Shown in pieces: positions 54,872 through 63,900 of a DNA stretch of 64,000 nt. Every line of letters starts with the position of its first letter. Position 1 is the first letter of the stretch. This DNA comes from Bog-473 sp963807675 (lineage in GTDB: Bacteria > Actinomycetota > Acidimicrobiia > Acidimicrobiales > RAAP-2). Under the pieces are notes generated by a model that was not told the origin of the DNA, did not search any database, and saw only the letters and a list, made by a program, of their open reading frames with translations. The stretch is from NCBI GenBank assembly GCA_963807675.1, contig CAWECP010000004.1, positions 61,344 through 125,343 of the forward strand, given 5' to 3'. Position numbers and translations under genes: made by a program.

Positions 54872-55596
54872 ATGTCTCAGACCACCGACGACCTCACCGC
54901 AGACGCAGTCACCCCTGCCCCGCGCCGGCCCCTGCGCCCGCACCGGCACCGGCTCCCGCCCCCGCCCCCACCGGCGAGAACGCCCTCCCACCCAAATTCG
55001 CCCAGGCCAACAAGGCCAAGCGCCAAGCCAACCACCACGACGCAGCGTCCACCCGCGAGCGCATCCTCGATGCGGCCCTCGACCTCTTCCTCGACCAGGG
55101 CTACGACGGCACCAGCCTGCGGCAGATCGCCGAACAGCTGGGCGTCACCAAGGCGGCCCTCTACTACCACTTCGAGTCCAAAGAGGACATCCTCAGGGCG
55201 CTCCACATGCGCCTGCACGAGTTCGGCAAGGTCGCTCTCTCGAACATGGGCGGGGACGAGCCCGTCACCCTCCAGCAGTGGGGTGCCCTCCTCGACGAGA
55301 TCGTCGACCAGATGCTGGCCCAGCGCAAGCTCTTCCTCATGCACGAGCGGAACCAGGCTGCCCTCGAGAAGCTGCACGACGAGGGCCACGACGCCGAGCA
55401 CGAGGACATCCAGAACCAGTTCCGCCGGATCCTGGCCGACCCCCGCCTGCCGCTGCGGGACCGGGTCCGCATGGCGGCGAGCTTCGGCGCCGTCTTCGCC
55501 GGCCTGTTCCTCTCCGGCGAGGCCTTCGATCAATCGTCCAACCGCGAATTGGGTGAGCTGCTCCGCGAGTGCTTGAAGGACCTGGTCGCCGGATGA
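54872..55596 (+). CDS. TetR-family regulator with Ala-Pro N-terminal arm (one frameshift)
   Basis: ATG at 54872 encodes SQTTDDLTADAVTPAP; one base appears missing near 54920, after which a run of Ala-Pro repeats leads into TGENALPPKFAQANKAKRQA and the HTH: STRERILDAALDLFLDQGYD, GTSLRQIAEQLGVTKAALYY, HFESKEDILRAL. The ligand domain follows to TGA at 55594-55596. About 241 residues after correction. An AP-rich arm of this kind is unusual for TetR proteins. It is divergent from the Drr-like exporter and surely binds the three CTTACC sites between them. Confidence 0.8.
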
Positions 55597-55632
55597 CCCC
55601 ATCGGCCGCGCCGGACCTTGCCTGAGCCCTCG

Positions 55633-56674
55633 ATGGCTAGTGTCCCTGACGTGGAGGACACCCCCACTACAGCTCCCGCCCGCACCTCTTCCGCGACCCC
55701 GTCCGCTCCCGCGACCCCGTCCGCTCCCGCGACCCCGTCCGCTCCCGCGACCCCGTCCGCTCCCGCGACCCCGTCCGCTCCCGCGACCCCGTCCGCTCCC
55801 GCGACCCCGTCCGCTCCCGCGACCCCGTCCGCTCCCGCGACCCTCCGCTCCCGCGAGTCCCTCCGCTCCCGCGAGCCCCGCTCTCGCCACTCCCGCTCAC
55901 GCCGCCCAGCCGGCGCACCCCTTCACGCTGGCCATCGACATCGGCGGCACCGGTCTCAAAGCCAACGTCCTCGACAAGACGGGCTCGCTGGTGGCCGACC
56001 GGGTCAAGGTCCCGACCACCTATCCCATGCCGCCGGACCTCATGGTCGAGAAGCTCACCGGCCTGGCCAAGAAGCTGCCCGAGGCCGACCGCATCTCGGC
56101 CGGCTTCCCCGGCATGGTCCGCTTCGGTCACGTGCTGAGCGCGCCGCACTTCGTGACCACCAAGGGCCCCGAGACCAAGGTCGACCCCGAGCTGGTCGAG
56201 GCCTGGTCCCACTTCGACCTGGCCACCGCCCTCTCCGAGGCCATCGGCAAGCCCTGCCGGTTGGCCAACGACGCCGACGTCCAGGGCGCCGCCGTGGTGG
56301 CGGGCAAGGGCTTCGAGGTGGTCATCACGCTCGGCACCGGCTTCGGCACGGCGTTCTTCATGGACGGCGGGCTCATCCCGCACGAGGAGTTCTCCCACGT
56401 CGAGTTCCGCAAGGGCGAGACGTTCAACCAGCAGCTGGGCGAGCCCACCCGCAAGAAGATCGGCGACAAGCGCTGGAACCGCCGGGTCCGCAAGGCCATC
56501 GCCTATCTCGATGCGGTGACCTTCTTCGACCACCTCTACATCGGCGGCGGCAACGCCCCTCGCATCAACCGCCGCGACCTGGGCGAGGTGCTCGAGCGCA
56601 TCACCGTGGTCGACAACACGGCGGGCATTCTGGGCGGGATCAAGCTGTGGGAAGGGCACCACCTTGGCGTCTGA
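55633..56674 (+). CDS. ppgK: ROK-family polyphosphate-glucokinase-like protein with repeat linker (2-nt loss)
   Basis: The kinase part has the phosphate motif AIDIGGTGLKANVLD, then AGFPGMVRFGHV, the catalytic Asp in CRLANDADVQG, VITLGTGFGTAFF and the C-terminal IGGGNAPRI. This set matches actinobacterial polyphosphate glucokinases (glucose to glucose-6-phosphate using polyP or ATP). ATG at 55633 encodes ASVPDVEDTPTTAPARTSS, then SAPATP repeats from an 18-bp minisatellite; one unit is only 16 bp (55837-55852), which moves the reading into the kinase frame. Without that loss the repeats would read directly into the kinase. Usual family members lack such a linker. Confidence 0.8.
55693..55870. 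repeat. 18-bp minisatellite in the glucokinase N-terminal region
   Basis: Eight perfect units GCGACCCCGTCCGCTCCC (55693-55836), then a 16-bp unit lacking two bases (55837-55852) and a diverged 18-bp unit (55853-55870). Each 18-bp unit encodes six residues (SAPATP in the start frame), so gain or loss of units preserves frame, while the 16-bp unit does not. Confidence 0.92.
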
Positions 56675-56719
56675 TCGACTGATCTCCCCGTGCATCGCTG
56701 AGCCCGGAGGGATCTCGTC

Positions 56720-57921
56720 ATGACCGCCGTCGACACCGAACCACTCGCCTGGGATCCCCTCGACGAGAAGTACAAGGTCGACCCCCACCCGATCTGGAAG
56801 CGTCTCCGCGACGAGGCGCCGCTCTACTACAACGAGCAGCACGACTTCTACGCCGTGAGCCGCTTCGCCGACGTGGACGCCTTCAGCCGCGACCCCAAGA
56901 CGTTCTGCTCCGCCCACGGCACCGTCATGGAGATGATCACGGCCGAGCCGACCGCCATGGAGATCATGATCTTCATGGACCCGCCGGAGCACACCCGCTA
57001 CCGCCGGCTGGTGTCCAAGGCCTTCACCCCTCGCCGCATGCTCGAGCTCGAGGAGGACATCCGCACCCTGTGCGCCAGCCTGCTCGACGCCCTGGTCGGC
57101 AGGAGCTCGTTCGACTACGTGCAGGACTTCGGGGCCAAGGTGCCCGCCTACGTGATCGCCGCCCTGCTCGGCGTGCCGCCCGAGGAGCGCGACATGGTCC
57201 GCCATTGGATCGACGTGTCGTTCACGCTCGATCCCGAGAAGGGGATGTACAACGACGTCTCCGCGGCGGCCATGCTGGAACTGCACGACTACGTGACGGG
57301 CGTGCTCGTCGACCGCCGGAAGAACCCGCGCGACGACATGTTCACCGACCTGGTGAACCTCGAGATCGTGGACGACGACGGCGAGCTGCGGCGCCTCACG
57401 ACGGACCAGGCGGTGAACTTCGCCGTGCTGATCGGCAGCGCCGGCACCGAGACGGTGGCCCGCCTGCTCGGCTGGGCCGCGCTGACGCTGGACAACAACC
57501 CGGACCAGCGGGCCGAGCTGGCCGCCACCCCGAGCTCATCCCGAACGCGGTCGAGGAGCTGCTCCGGTACGAGGCGCCGTCACCGGTGCAGAGCCGCTGG
57601 TGCACGGCGGACGTCGAGGTCCACGGCCAGACCATTCCGGCCAGCTCGAAGGTCGTGATGATCACCGGCTCGGCCGGCCGGGACGAGCGGGCCTACCCGG
57701 ACGCCGACCGCTTCGACATCCACCGGAAGATCGACCACCACCTGTCCTTCGGCTACGGCATCCACTTCTGCCTGGGGGCGGCGCTGGCCCGGACGGAGGG
57801 CCGGATCGCCCTCGAGGAGACGTTCAAGCGCTTCCCGGAGTGGTCGGTCGACCTCGACGGCGCGGTGCCGCTCTACACGAGCACGGTCCGGGGCTACTCG
57901 AAGCTCCCGATCTCCGTCTGA
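56720..57921 (+). CDS. Cytochrome P450 (one frameshift)
   Basis: ATG at 56720 after GGAGGGATC. Joined length is about 400 residues: DPHPIWKRLRDEAPLYYNEQ, FMDPPEHTRYRRLVSKAFTP, the I-helix GSAGTETVARLLGW, then a one-base loss near 57530, after which LIPNAVEELLRYEAP (ExxR) and the haem loop FGYGIHFCLGAALARTE with the Cys ligand. The style resembles CYP125/CYP142-neighbour or CYP123-like actinobacterial P450s, but subfamily assignment needs comparison. No redox partner is adjacent. Confidence 0.83.
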
Positions 57922-57982
57922 CCAGCGTTTTCGCCGCTCTCAGAGCTCGTCCCTCCCTCCGGTACACTGGCTGACTCACCCA

Positions 57983-58056
57983 GCGCTCGTAGCTCAACGG
58001 ACTAGAGCATCTGACTACGGATCAGAAGGTTGGGGGTTCGAATCCCTCCGAGCGCG
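57983..58056 (+). tRNA. tRNA-Arg (anticodon ACG)
   Basis: A full 74-nt cloverleaf: acceptor GCGCTCG pairing with CGAGCGC, D-arm GCTC/GAGC, anticodon stem TCTGA/TCAGA with loop CTACGGA (anticodon ACG), variable AGGTT, and T-arm GGGGG/CCCTC with loop TTCGAAT. G is the discriminator and CCA is not encoded. A TACACT at 57963-57968 may be its -10. An integrase gene begins 97 bases downstream, so the 3' end is a likely attachment site. Confidence 0.95.
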
Positions 58057-58116
58057 CAAGAAAGTCCAGGTCAGAGCGGCTAAAGTCCAGAGAGCCTTGA
58101 TCTCGGCACCGGCCCC

Positions 58117-58163
58117 GTGAGAACATTGTGAGAACATGTTCTCCTGCGGGAGGTGGTTCTCAC
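58117..58163. promoter_or_regulatory. GTGAGAAC repeat cluster at the integrase start
   Basis: Direct repeats GTGAGAAC at 58117-58124 and 58128-58135, a perfect 14-bp palindrome GAGAACATGTTCTC at 58130-58143, and inverted GTTCTCAC at 58156-58163 overlapping the first integrase codons. Four half-sites in 47 bp suggest control of the integrase or arm-type recombination sites. Confidence 0.55.
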
Positions 58164-59356
58164 GCCGAAGAAAGCACCGGGCGTCTACCAAGACAAGCGG
58201 GGTCGTTGGTACATCAAGGTCGACCTCGGGGTCGGACCCGGCCACCGGTCGTCGCGAACAGGTCACCAAGCGGGGCTTCCACTCCGCCGGTGAAGCCGCC
58301 GAGGCCCGCCGGGAGCTGATGGGCAAGGTGGACCGCGGCGCCCTGCGCCCCGGCCGCAGCGGCATGACGGTCGACCAGCTGCTCGACCTCTTCCTGGACG
58401 GGATGGACGCCGACCAGCGCCTCGGGGCCAAGACCCGGTTCGACTACCGGCACTACGCCGGCGACTACGTGCGGCCGCACCTCGGCGCGGTCCGGGTCCG
58501 TGACCTCAGCCCCGAGTTGCTCCTCGCCTGGCAGCGCAAGCTGACCAAGGAGGGCGCGACCAAGCGGTTCAAGGGCGAGGACGGCACGCTCCTGCCGCCG
58601 CGGGGGCTTTCACCCAACACCATCCGCCTGGCCCGGTCCCCGCTCTCGGGGGCGATCAAGCTGGCCATCAGCCTCGGCATGATCAGCACCAACCCGCTGG
58701 CCCAGGTGCCGCAGCCCCGACCGAGGCGCTCGATCCCCAAGCACTGGTCGCCCGACGAGGCCCGCCGGTTCCTGGGCCTGATGGAGGGTGACCGCACGTG
58801 GCCGATCTGGGCCTTCCTGCTCGGCTCGGGCCTGCGCATCGGCGAGCTCGTGTGGCTGCGTTGGCCCAACGTCGATCTCGACCGACGCGTCGTGCGGGTC
58901 GTCGAGTTCGCCTCGACCCTCGGCCACGACGTCGTTGCGTCGACCGGAAAGAGCCGCGATGCCGTCCGAACCATCGAACTCGACTCGGGTCTGGTCGGCG
59001 TCCTGCGGCGACAGCGCGAGCTGCAGGCCGAGGAGGCCCGGGCTGCCTCCACGTACGAGGCGACCGACTACGTCTTCACCAAGGAGGACGGCGGTGCGTA
59101 TCACCCCCAACGCCTCTCCAAGATGCTCGGCGACTACACCAAGGAGCTCGACGTCCCCCGCTTGACCGCCCATGGGCTCCGCCACACCAGCGCCACGCTC
59201 ATGCTGGCCAGCGGGGTGCCGCCGAAGGTGGCTGCGGAGCGGCTGGGCCACGCCGACGCGACCCTGTTCACCAACCTCTACAGCCACGTGACGCCGACCA
59301 TGCAGAGGGAAGCGGCCGACAAGATCGGCGAGGCTCTCTTCGGAACCGCTCCGTAG
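58153..59356 (+). CDS. Tyrosine site-specific integrase (one frameshift)
   Basis: GTG at 58153 behind GGGAGG encodes VLTPKKAPGVYQDKRGRWYI, a typical N-terminal arm-binding start; one extra G near 58230 shifts to DPATGRREQVTKRGFHSAGE. The SAM-like core domain follows (TVDQLLDLFLDGM), then the catalytic domain: Arg in GSGLRIGEL, His-x-x-Arg in HGLRHTSATLML, His in LGHADATLF and Tyr in TNLYSHVTP. About 400 residues. Position directly after tRNA-Arg marks it as the integrase of an element inserted in that gene. Confidence 0.88.
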
Positions 59357-59393
59357 TCCTTCCTTGTTCGTCGGCATTGAGGGACGTGGTCTG

Positions 59394-60276
59394 ATGCCGA
59401 GCAGATCCCCAGAGGTCAACGTGGGCGAGGAGTGGGCCTACCGCGAGGGGGCCAACGCGAACCCCACGCCCGTTCGAGTGACCAAGGTCGGTACGGCACG
59501 CCCGCCCCGGGTCAAGATCCGCTTTCTCGACGACACCTTCGAAGGCCGAGAGGAGTGGGTGCCGCCAAGTCGGCTGAAAGTGCTGTGGGCTGACCTCGAT
59601 AGCATGGCGGGCGAGGGAGGACCGTTGGGACGCGGTAGCGGTACCGTCGGTCGGTGTCGACGGGACGCCGGAGTTGTGGGCTGCAGAGACGGTGTTCGAG
59701 GTTGTGGCCGGGGAGGACGTCCTCAGCATGGGGTACCGCGAACACGCAGGAGTCCTTTGCATCTCCGACGCGTCCAAGGCAGCGGACCTCCTGGGCACCG
59801 ATCCTTCGAATTTCCTCGCGGACGAGCTCGCCTTCGTCGATGAGGATGGGACCATCGTCGTGCCGTGGAACATCACGGTGGTGCTGGCAAGAGACGCAGC
59901 ACCGAAGCACGCCGACGCCGTCCTCCGAGAGATCGCAAAGAGGGAACGAAAGGCGGCACACGATGCCATCTACGGCGATCTCATTGGAACGCGCCGTGCG
60001 AAACCCTGGTACGTGTCACCCAAGGTCTGTGCCGAAGTTGACGCCCGCCAAGTTCCAACCTACGCGCTGTTACGTCAATGGTGCGGCGGCGACGATGCAG
60101 TTGATCGCTTTGACGAACTGGCCGCGCTGCGCGCGGAGGTGCTGAGGTTCGGCCAGCTCGTCGAACGAGCGATCAGCGCGCTCGAGGAGGCCGGCTTATC
60201 GAAGGTCGCTGCGTCCCTGAAGCGAGAGCTCGGGGTGCCGATCGGGACCCTCAGGGCCAGTCAGAAGACGAATTAA
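59394..60276 (+). CDS. Hypothetical element-borne protein (one frameshift)
   Basis: ATG at 59394 encodes VGEEWAYREGANANPTPVRV and KIRFLDDTFEGREEWVPPSR, an SH3- or Tudor-like small domain; one extra base near 59606 shifts to ELWAAETVFEVVAGEDVLSM and a helical C-terminal half with RFGQLVERAISALEEAGLS. About 293 residues. I do not recognise the family. Its last codons (RASQKT) are the left copy of the 18-bp repeat that flanks the IS-like insertion; before insertion it probably ended RASQKTGR with TGA at 62125-62127. Confidence 0.55.
60253..60270. repeat. 18-bp direct repeat, left copy
   Basis: AGGGCCAGTCAGAAGACG, identical to 62101-62118. The two copies bound the insertion carrying the DUF6788-like and transposase genes; a long target duplication is the simplest explanation. 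Confidence 0.8.
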
Positions 60277-60284
60277 CCTTCGAC

Positions 60285-60645
60285 CTACCCGCTGACGGCT
60301 TCCTTCAGGAGCAGTTCGGTGGCTTTGGCATCCACTTTGCGGATCTGATCGAGCAGGGCACTGGATGCGGCGGTCGTTGCCGATCCACTCGTGGTAGAGC
60401 TGGGCTTCTCGGTCAGTTAATCGCTTGGTCACGGTCTTGCCGTTGACTTTCGCCGTCCATTGCCAGTAGGGCCCGTGAGGAGTGGGCGGGTCAGCGTTGC
60501 ACCGGCAGCCGACCGATGTGCAGCGGGTGAAGCGGCGGGTGACGCTCCCGGCGGCGACGATGCCGATCTCCGCGATCTGGGCCGCCAGCTCCCGGTGGCG
60601 GCGGTCGTACTCGGCCAGCCGCTCCTCGACGGTCTTCCGTGCCAT
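60285..60645 (-). CDS. DUF6788-like small protein of transposon (one frameshift)
   Basis: ATG at 60645 encodes ARKTVEERLAEYDRRHREL and the family core GSVTRRFTRCTSVGCRCNAD, HGPYWQWTAKVNGKTVTKRL with a paired-Cys motif. A frame change near 60360 gives ALLDQIRKVDAKATELLLKE and a TAG at 60287-60285. About 120 residues. DUF6788 proteins are widely found beside transposase genes; the CxxxxCxC pattern suggests zinc binding. It ends 14 bases inside the left end of the element. Confidence 0.7.
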
Positions 60646-60686
60646 TGCGCTCCTTGTGTCGCAGACAAGCATCCCTCATCGTGAGA

Positions 60687-60710
60687 GCAGACAGTAATCA
60701 TACTGTCTGC
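60687..60710. promoter_or_regulatory. 24-bp palindrome between DUF6788-like and transposase genes
   Basis: Arms GCAGACAGTA and TACTGTCTGC (10 bp, perfect) around ATCA, nested in an outer pair AGCATCCC (60668-60675) / GGGATGCT (60713-60720). It lies in the divergent promoter and is probably an operator for one of the element's own proteins. Confidence 0.65.
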
Positions 60711-62072
60711 ATGGGATGCTCCGATCAGGCCATCGACCGAGCTGAGGGGCTTCCGCTCATCGCTCCATCAGCTGTTTCGCTCCGTGGGGCGATGCCCTCT
60801 TCGAGCTGTCCGACGCCGCGCTGTGCTCACCGGCCCCGGTCGGATCGGTGCCCTCGCTCAGCCTGGAGCCCGAGTTCCGCCGCTCCCACGGCAGCCTCTA
60901 CAAGGCACTGGCCGACGGGGCCGATCGACGACGGCCGGCTCCGCGCAGCTGCTGGTCGCGCACCGCCCGAAGGACTGGCCGTTGGTGTTCGCCGTCGACG
61001 CCTCGACCTGGGACCGCTGCGACGCCGAGTGCAGCCCCGAGCGGGGCTTCCACTACTCGGCCTCGAAGCACTCGGCCGGACAGCCGATCGTGGCCGGCTG
61101 GACCTATCAGTGGATCTGCCAGCTCAACTGGGCGCCTGACAGCTGGACCGCCCCGCTCGACGCCCTGCGCATCACACCGGCCATGGACGCCACCGACGCC
61201 ACCATCGAACAGGTGCAAGCGCCTCGTCGGCCTGTTGCCCGATGACGGCGACGTCCCGCTGTTCGTCTTCGACGCCGGCTACGACCCCATCGCCCTCGGC
61301 CACGGGCTCGCCGACACCCGGGCCCAGGTCCTGGTGCGGATCGCCTCGACCCGGGTCTTCCACCCCGACCCCGAGCCCCGACGGCGACCGAGCCAGGGGC
61401 CGGCCGCCCCGCCACGGGCCGCGCTTCATGCTCTCGGACGAAGAGACCTGGCCCGCCCCAGACGCCGAGCTCACCACCACCGACCCCCGCTACGGGAACG
61501 GTGACGGTGCAGCGCCTGGCACGGCCTGCATCCCAAAGCTGCACGGCCGGGGACGCTGGCGCGACTGTGACGAACCGCCGATCGTGAGCGGCAGCGTCAT
61601 CCGCGTCGACGTCGAGCACCTCCCCAAGCCGACCGGGCGCGATCAACAAGACGCTGTGGCTGTGGTGGTCGGGCGACGGTGAACCCGACCTCGACCTGTG
61701 CTTGCGCGCCTACCTGCGCCGGTTCGACATCGAGCACACCTACCGGTTCGTGAAGGGCACGCTCGGATGGACGACACCGTCGCTGCAGACGCCCGAGCAA
61801 GCCGACCGCTGGACCTGGCTCGTCGTCGCCGCCTACACCCAGCTCCGACTGGCCCGCAGCTCGTCGACGACCTCCGGCTGCCCTGGGAACGACCGATGCG
61901 ACCCGGACCAAGCTCACCCCGGCGCGAGTGCGCAGAGGGTTTCGTCGACTGCGTGCAACTCTCGGCACACCCGCCCATCCACCGAAATCCTCGACACCCC
62001 CGGCCCGGGCGCCCAAAAGGAACCCGAAAACCCCCGAGAACCCGCTATCCGGCGGTCAAGAAGGCCGCCTGA
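60711..62072 (+). pseudogene. Transposase, NF041680/ISNCY-like, multiply frameshifted
   Basis: Fragments in three frames line up as one transposase of about 450 residues: FRSSLHQLFRSVGDALF-like start, LSLEPEFRRSHGSLYKALAD, LVFAVDASTWDRCDAECSPE (first acidic residue), APDSWTAPLDALRITPAMDA, FVFDAGYDPIALGHGLAD (second), LRAYLRRFDIEHTYRFVKGT (Glu region), and a basic tail ending TGA at 62072. Breaks lie near 60790, 60945, 61215, 61385, 61510 and 61860. Because the window has many single-base errors, part of this damage may not be real. Confidence 0.65.
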
Positions 62073-62097
62073 ACTGAGTCCAGGGTTTAATTGCAAG

Positions 62098-62541
62098 CTA
62101 AGGGCCAGTCAGAAGACGGGCAGGTGATCGCCGCCAGCTGTACCGTTTCTCCGATGGAGAGGAGAGATCACGCTCGGCCAAGCGCACGAGGGTATCGGTT
62201 GCTGCGGTCAGTGTCGGCGCCTCACCACAGGCCGACGAATCGCTACCTTCCCGCGTCTCGACCGCATCGTCGAGCCTGATGACCTTCTGCCGATCGATCC
62301 ACGACTCGACGTCGCGCTCGTCGAATCGTATGAAGTGCCCGATCTTCAGATAGGGGATCTTCCTCTCGGTCACCAGCCGTCGTACGTGTCGGATGCTCGT
62401 GCCGAGCCGCCGGGCCACCGTTTCCATGTCGAGCAGTTGCGGGAACGTCGCCGCAGTGCTTTCAGATGGCTGGTCGTTACTCCGTGGGTCCGAGGACGGA
62501 CGGTAGGGGTACTCATCCGAGAGTCCAGGGAGAGTGGTCAC
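62098..62541 (-). CDS. Excisionase-like HTH_17 DNA-binding protein
   Basis: Residues about 40-90 form a MerR-like winged helix of the excisionase group: ETVARRLGTSIRHVRRLVTE, KIPYLKIGHFIRFDERDVES, WIDRQK. The first start is GTG at 62541, but an internal ATG just before ETVARRL (about 62427) would give a 110-residue protein closer to normal Xis size. The last codons (RLLTGP and TAG 62100-62098) come from the right copy of the 18-bp repeat, so the insertion changed its C terminus. It may direct excision with the integrase at 58153. Confidence 0.7.
   Translation of the reverse strand: MTTLPGLSDEYPYRPSSDPRSNDQPSESTAATFPQLLDMETVARRLGTSIRHVRRLVTERKIPYLKIGHFIRFDERDVESWIDRQKVIRLDDAVETREGSDSSACGEAPTLTAATDTLVRLAERDLSSPSEKRYSWRRSPARLLTGP
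62101..62118. repeat. 18-bp direct repeat, right copy
   Basis: Identical to 60253-60270. The following bases GGCAGGTGA would restore the upstream gene's reading as RASQKTGR-stop if the insertion were removed. Confidence 0.8.
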
Positions 62542-63073
62542 CGCTCCTCCTTCGAGCGCTTGTCGGCTCCGTGTCGATATTCGGCTCTTTGAAGGTTGCC
62601 CGGCTACGAGCCACTAGTTGCCCCCAGTGCCGAACGAGGACCACGCGGCAACGCTCGTCAGGATCGACGGTTCTCCGGAAAGTGACCGGCTGACCGGTCC
62701 CACCTCGGAACGGATTTCGTCCCTCCCTTCCCCTTGGTGATGGTCACAAGCCAACCGGAGACCGAGCAAAGCGTTGGCCCCTGCCGTCATCCCAACTAAG
62801 TAACGCTCCTCTGTTCCTAACTCTCACCCCCCACGGCTTCAGGACCACCGGCGCTGCACGGCGTCAAGTCCCGGCTCGGCTCGCAACAACTTCTGGCGGT
62901 TTCCCGATCGTTGAAGTTCGCCCTGCGGGCGAACCCGCCAGAACTTCTTGTCGGCCCAAGGGCTGCCCTCTCCGGAACTTGACCCCGCTTCGCTGCCGGT
63001 GGGATCGCCGTTCATCGAACGACGCAGCGGCGTCGTTCGCAAGGAACGAAGCCAAGAGCATAAGGAGCAGACC
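62542..63073. other. Intergenic region with nested inverted repeats, upstream of ssb
   Basis: 532 bp without a gene. At 62891-62943 TTCTGGCGG and CCGCCAGAA (9 bp, perfect) enclose a second hairpin GTTCGCCC-TGC-GGGCGAAC (62916-62934). The two right arms abut. The structure could be a replication or transfer origin, a recombination site or a long leader hairpin for ssb; the ssb ATG is 130 bases away. Confidence 0.5.
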
Positions 63074-63811
63074 ATGAGCAACACGACCACCATCACCGGG
63101 AACCTGACTCGGGAACCCGAGATCCGCTACACCCGCGAGGGCCAGGCCATCGCCCAGCTCGGCTTGGCCGTCAACCGGCGCTGGCAGGACCGGACCACCC
63201 AGGAATGGCAGGAGGCGACCTCGTTCTTCGACGTCATGTGCTGGCGTGACCTGGCCGAGAACGTGGCGCTCAGCCTCTCCAAGGGCATGCGGGTCGTGGT
63301 CACCGGCCGCATCGAGCAGCGCAGCTGGGAGACCGACGACGGCGAGCACCGTTCCAAGGTCGAGATCGTGGCCGACGAGATCGGCCCGAGCCTGCGCTTC
63401 GCCACCGCCGACGTGCAGCGGCCGAGCGCCGCAGGAGGGTGCGGAATGAACATCCGGGTCTGGTGGCGAGTACGTGAGCTTCGTGCTGAGGCAGGCGTCG
63501 CAACCCTCAGAGTCCAACAGCCCCGACTCTGCCGGGGTTGTCCGCGGTCCGGGCCTAGGTGCCATGCTGGCCGGGCCCGGGGGGCCCGCGCTGGGTGTCT
63601 GTTGGAGTCTCGGGAGCGGCGAACCGTGCCACCCAATGCCCTGAAGACGTCGCCCTCAATCTCACATCCGATTACTTCCGCAGCCTCGCCCGACGCCCTG
63701 CTGGGCTCTCATTCCACGCACTCTGCGCTCAACCCTCGGCCATCAGCCACATCAGTTTGCTTCACACGTGTGGCATTCGAGGCTAAGTGGGTCCCGCCAC
63801 AAATACTGTGA
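63074..63811 (+). CDS. ssb: Single-stranded DNA-binding protein (C terminus doubtful)
   Basis: ATG at 63074 behind AAGGAG. Residues 1-115 are a clear SSB OB-fold: TTITGNLTREPEIRYTREGQ, LAVNRRWQDRTTQEWQEATS, FFDVMCWRDLAENVALSLSK and GRIEQRSWETDDGEHRSKVE. After ATADVQRP the frame shows no Gly-rich linker or acidic tip and runs open to 63811, so the real end is probably nearer 63450-63480 in another frame or the gene is truncated. As part of the integrated element it may coat single-stranded DNA during transfer or replication. Confidence 0.75.
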   Translation: MSNTTTITGNLTREPEIRYTREGQAIAQLGLAVNRRWQDRTTQEWQEATSFFDVMCWRDLAENVALSLSKGMRVVVTGRIEQRSWETDDGEHRSKVEIVADEIGPSLRFATADVQRPSAAGGCGMNIRVWWRVRELRAEAGVATLRVQQPRLCRGCPRSGPRCHAGRARGARAGCLLESRERRTVPPNALKTSPSISHPITSAASPDALLGSHSTHSALNPRPSATSVCFTRVAFEAKWVPPQIL

Positions 63812-63820
63812 CGACACTAC

Positions 63821-63874
63821 ACTGACGTAATTAGGGGCCTCGCACTAACGTAAGGCTCCCCGGAAAGGGGAGCC
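63821..63874. repeat. Direct repeat and hairpin before the terminal transposase
   Basis: ACTGACGTAA (63821-63830) and ACTAACGTAA (63844-63853) are near-identical, 23 bp apart, followed by the hairpin GGCTCCCC-GGAAA-GGGGAGCC (63854-63874). They may be the end region of the IS630-like element that starts here. Confidence 0.45.
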
Positions 63875-63900
63875 GGTCGAGGAGAAAGAGCCCCTATGTA

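Larger units (their letters stand above)
60271..62100. mobile_element. IS-like element with DUF6788-like gene and NF041680-type transposase remnant
   Basis: 1,830 bp between two identical 18-bp repeats. The left end starts AATTAACC, and GGTTTAATT stands near the right end (62085-62093), an imperfect terminal inverted repeat offset by eight bases. Inside are a minus-strand DUF6788-like gene and a plus-strand transposase, diverging from a strong palindrome. The transposase frame is broken several times, so the element may be inactive. Confidence 0.65.

Noticed and set aside
58130..58143. LexA (SOS) box at the integrase promoter
   Set aside because: The GAAC and GTTC halves are 2 bp apart rather than the 4 bp of the actinobacterial box.
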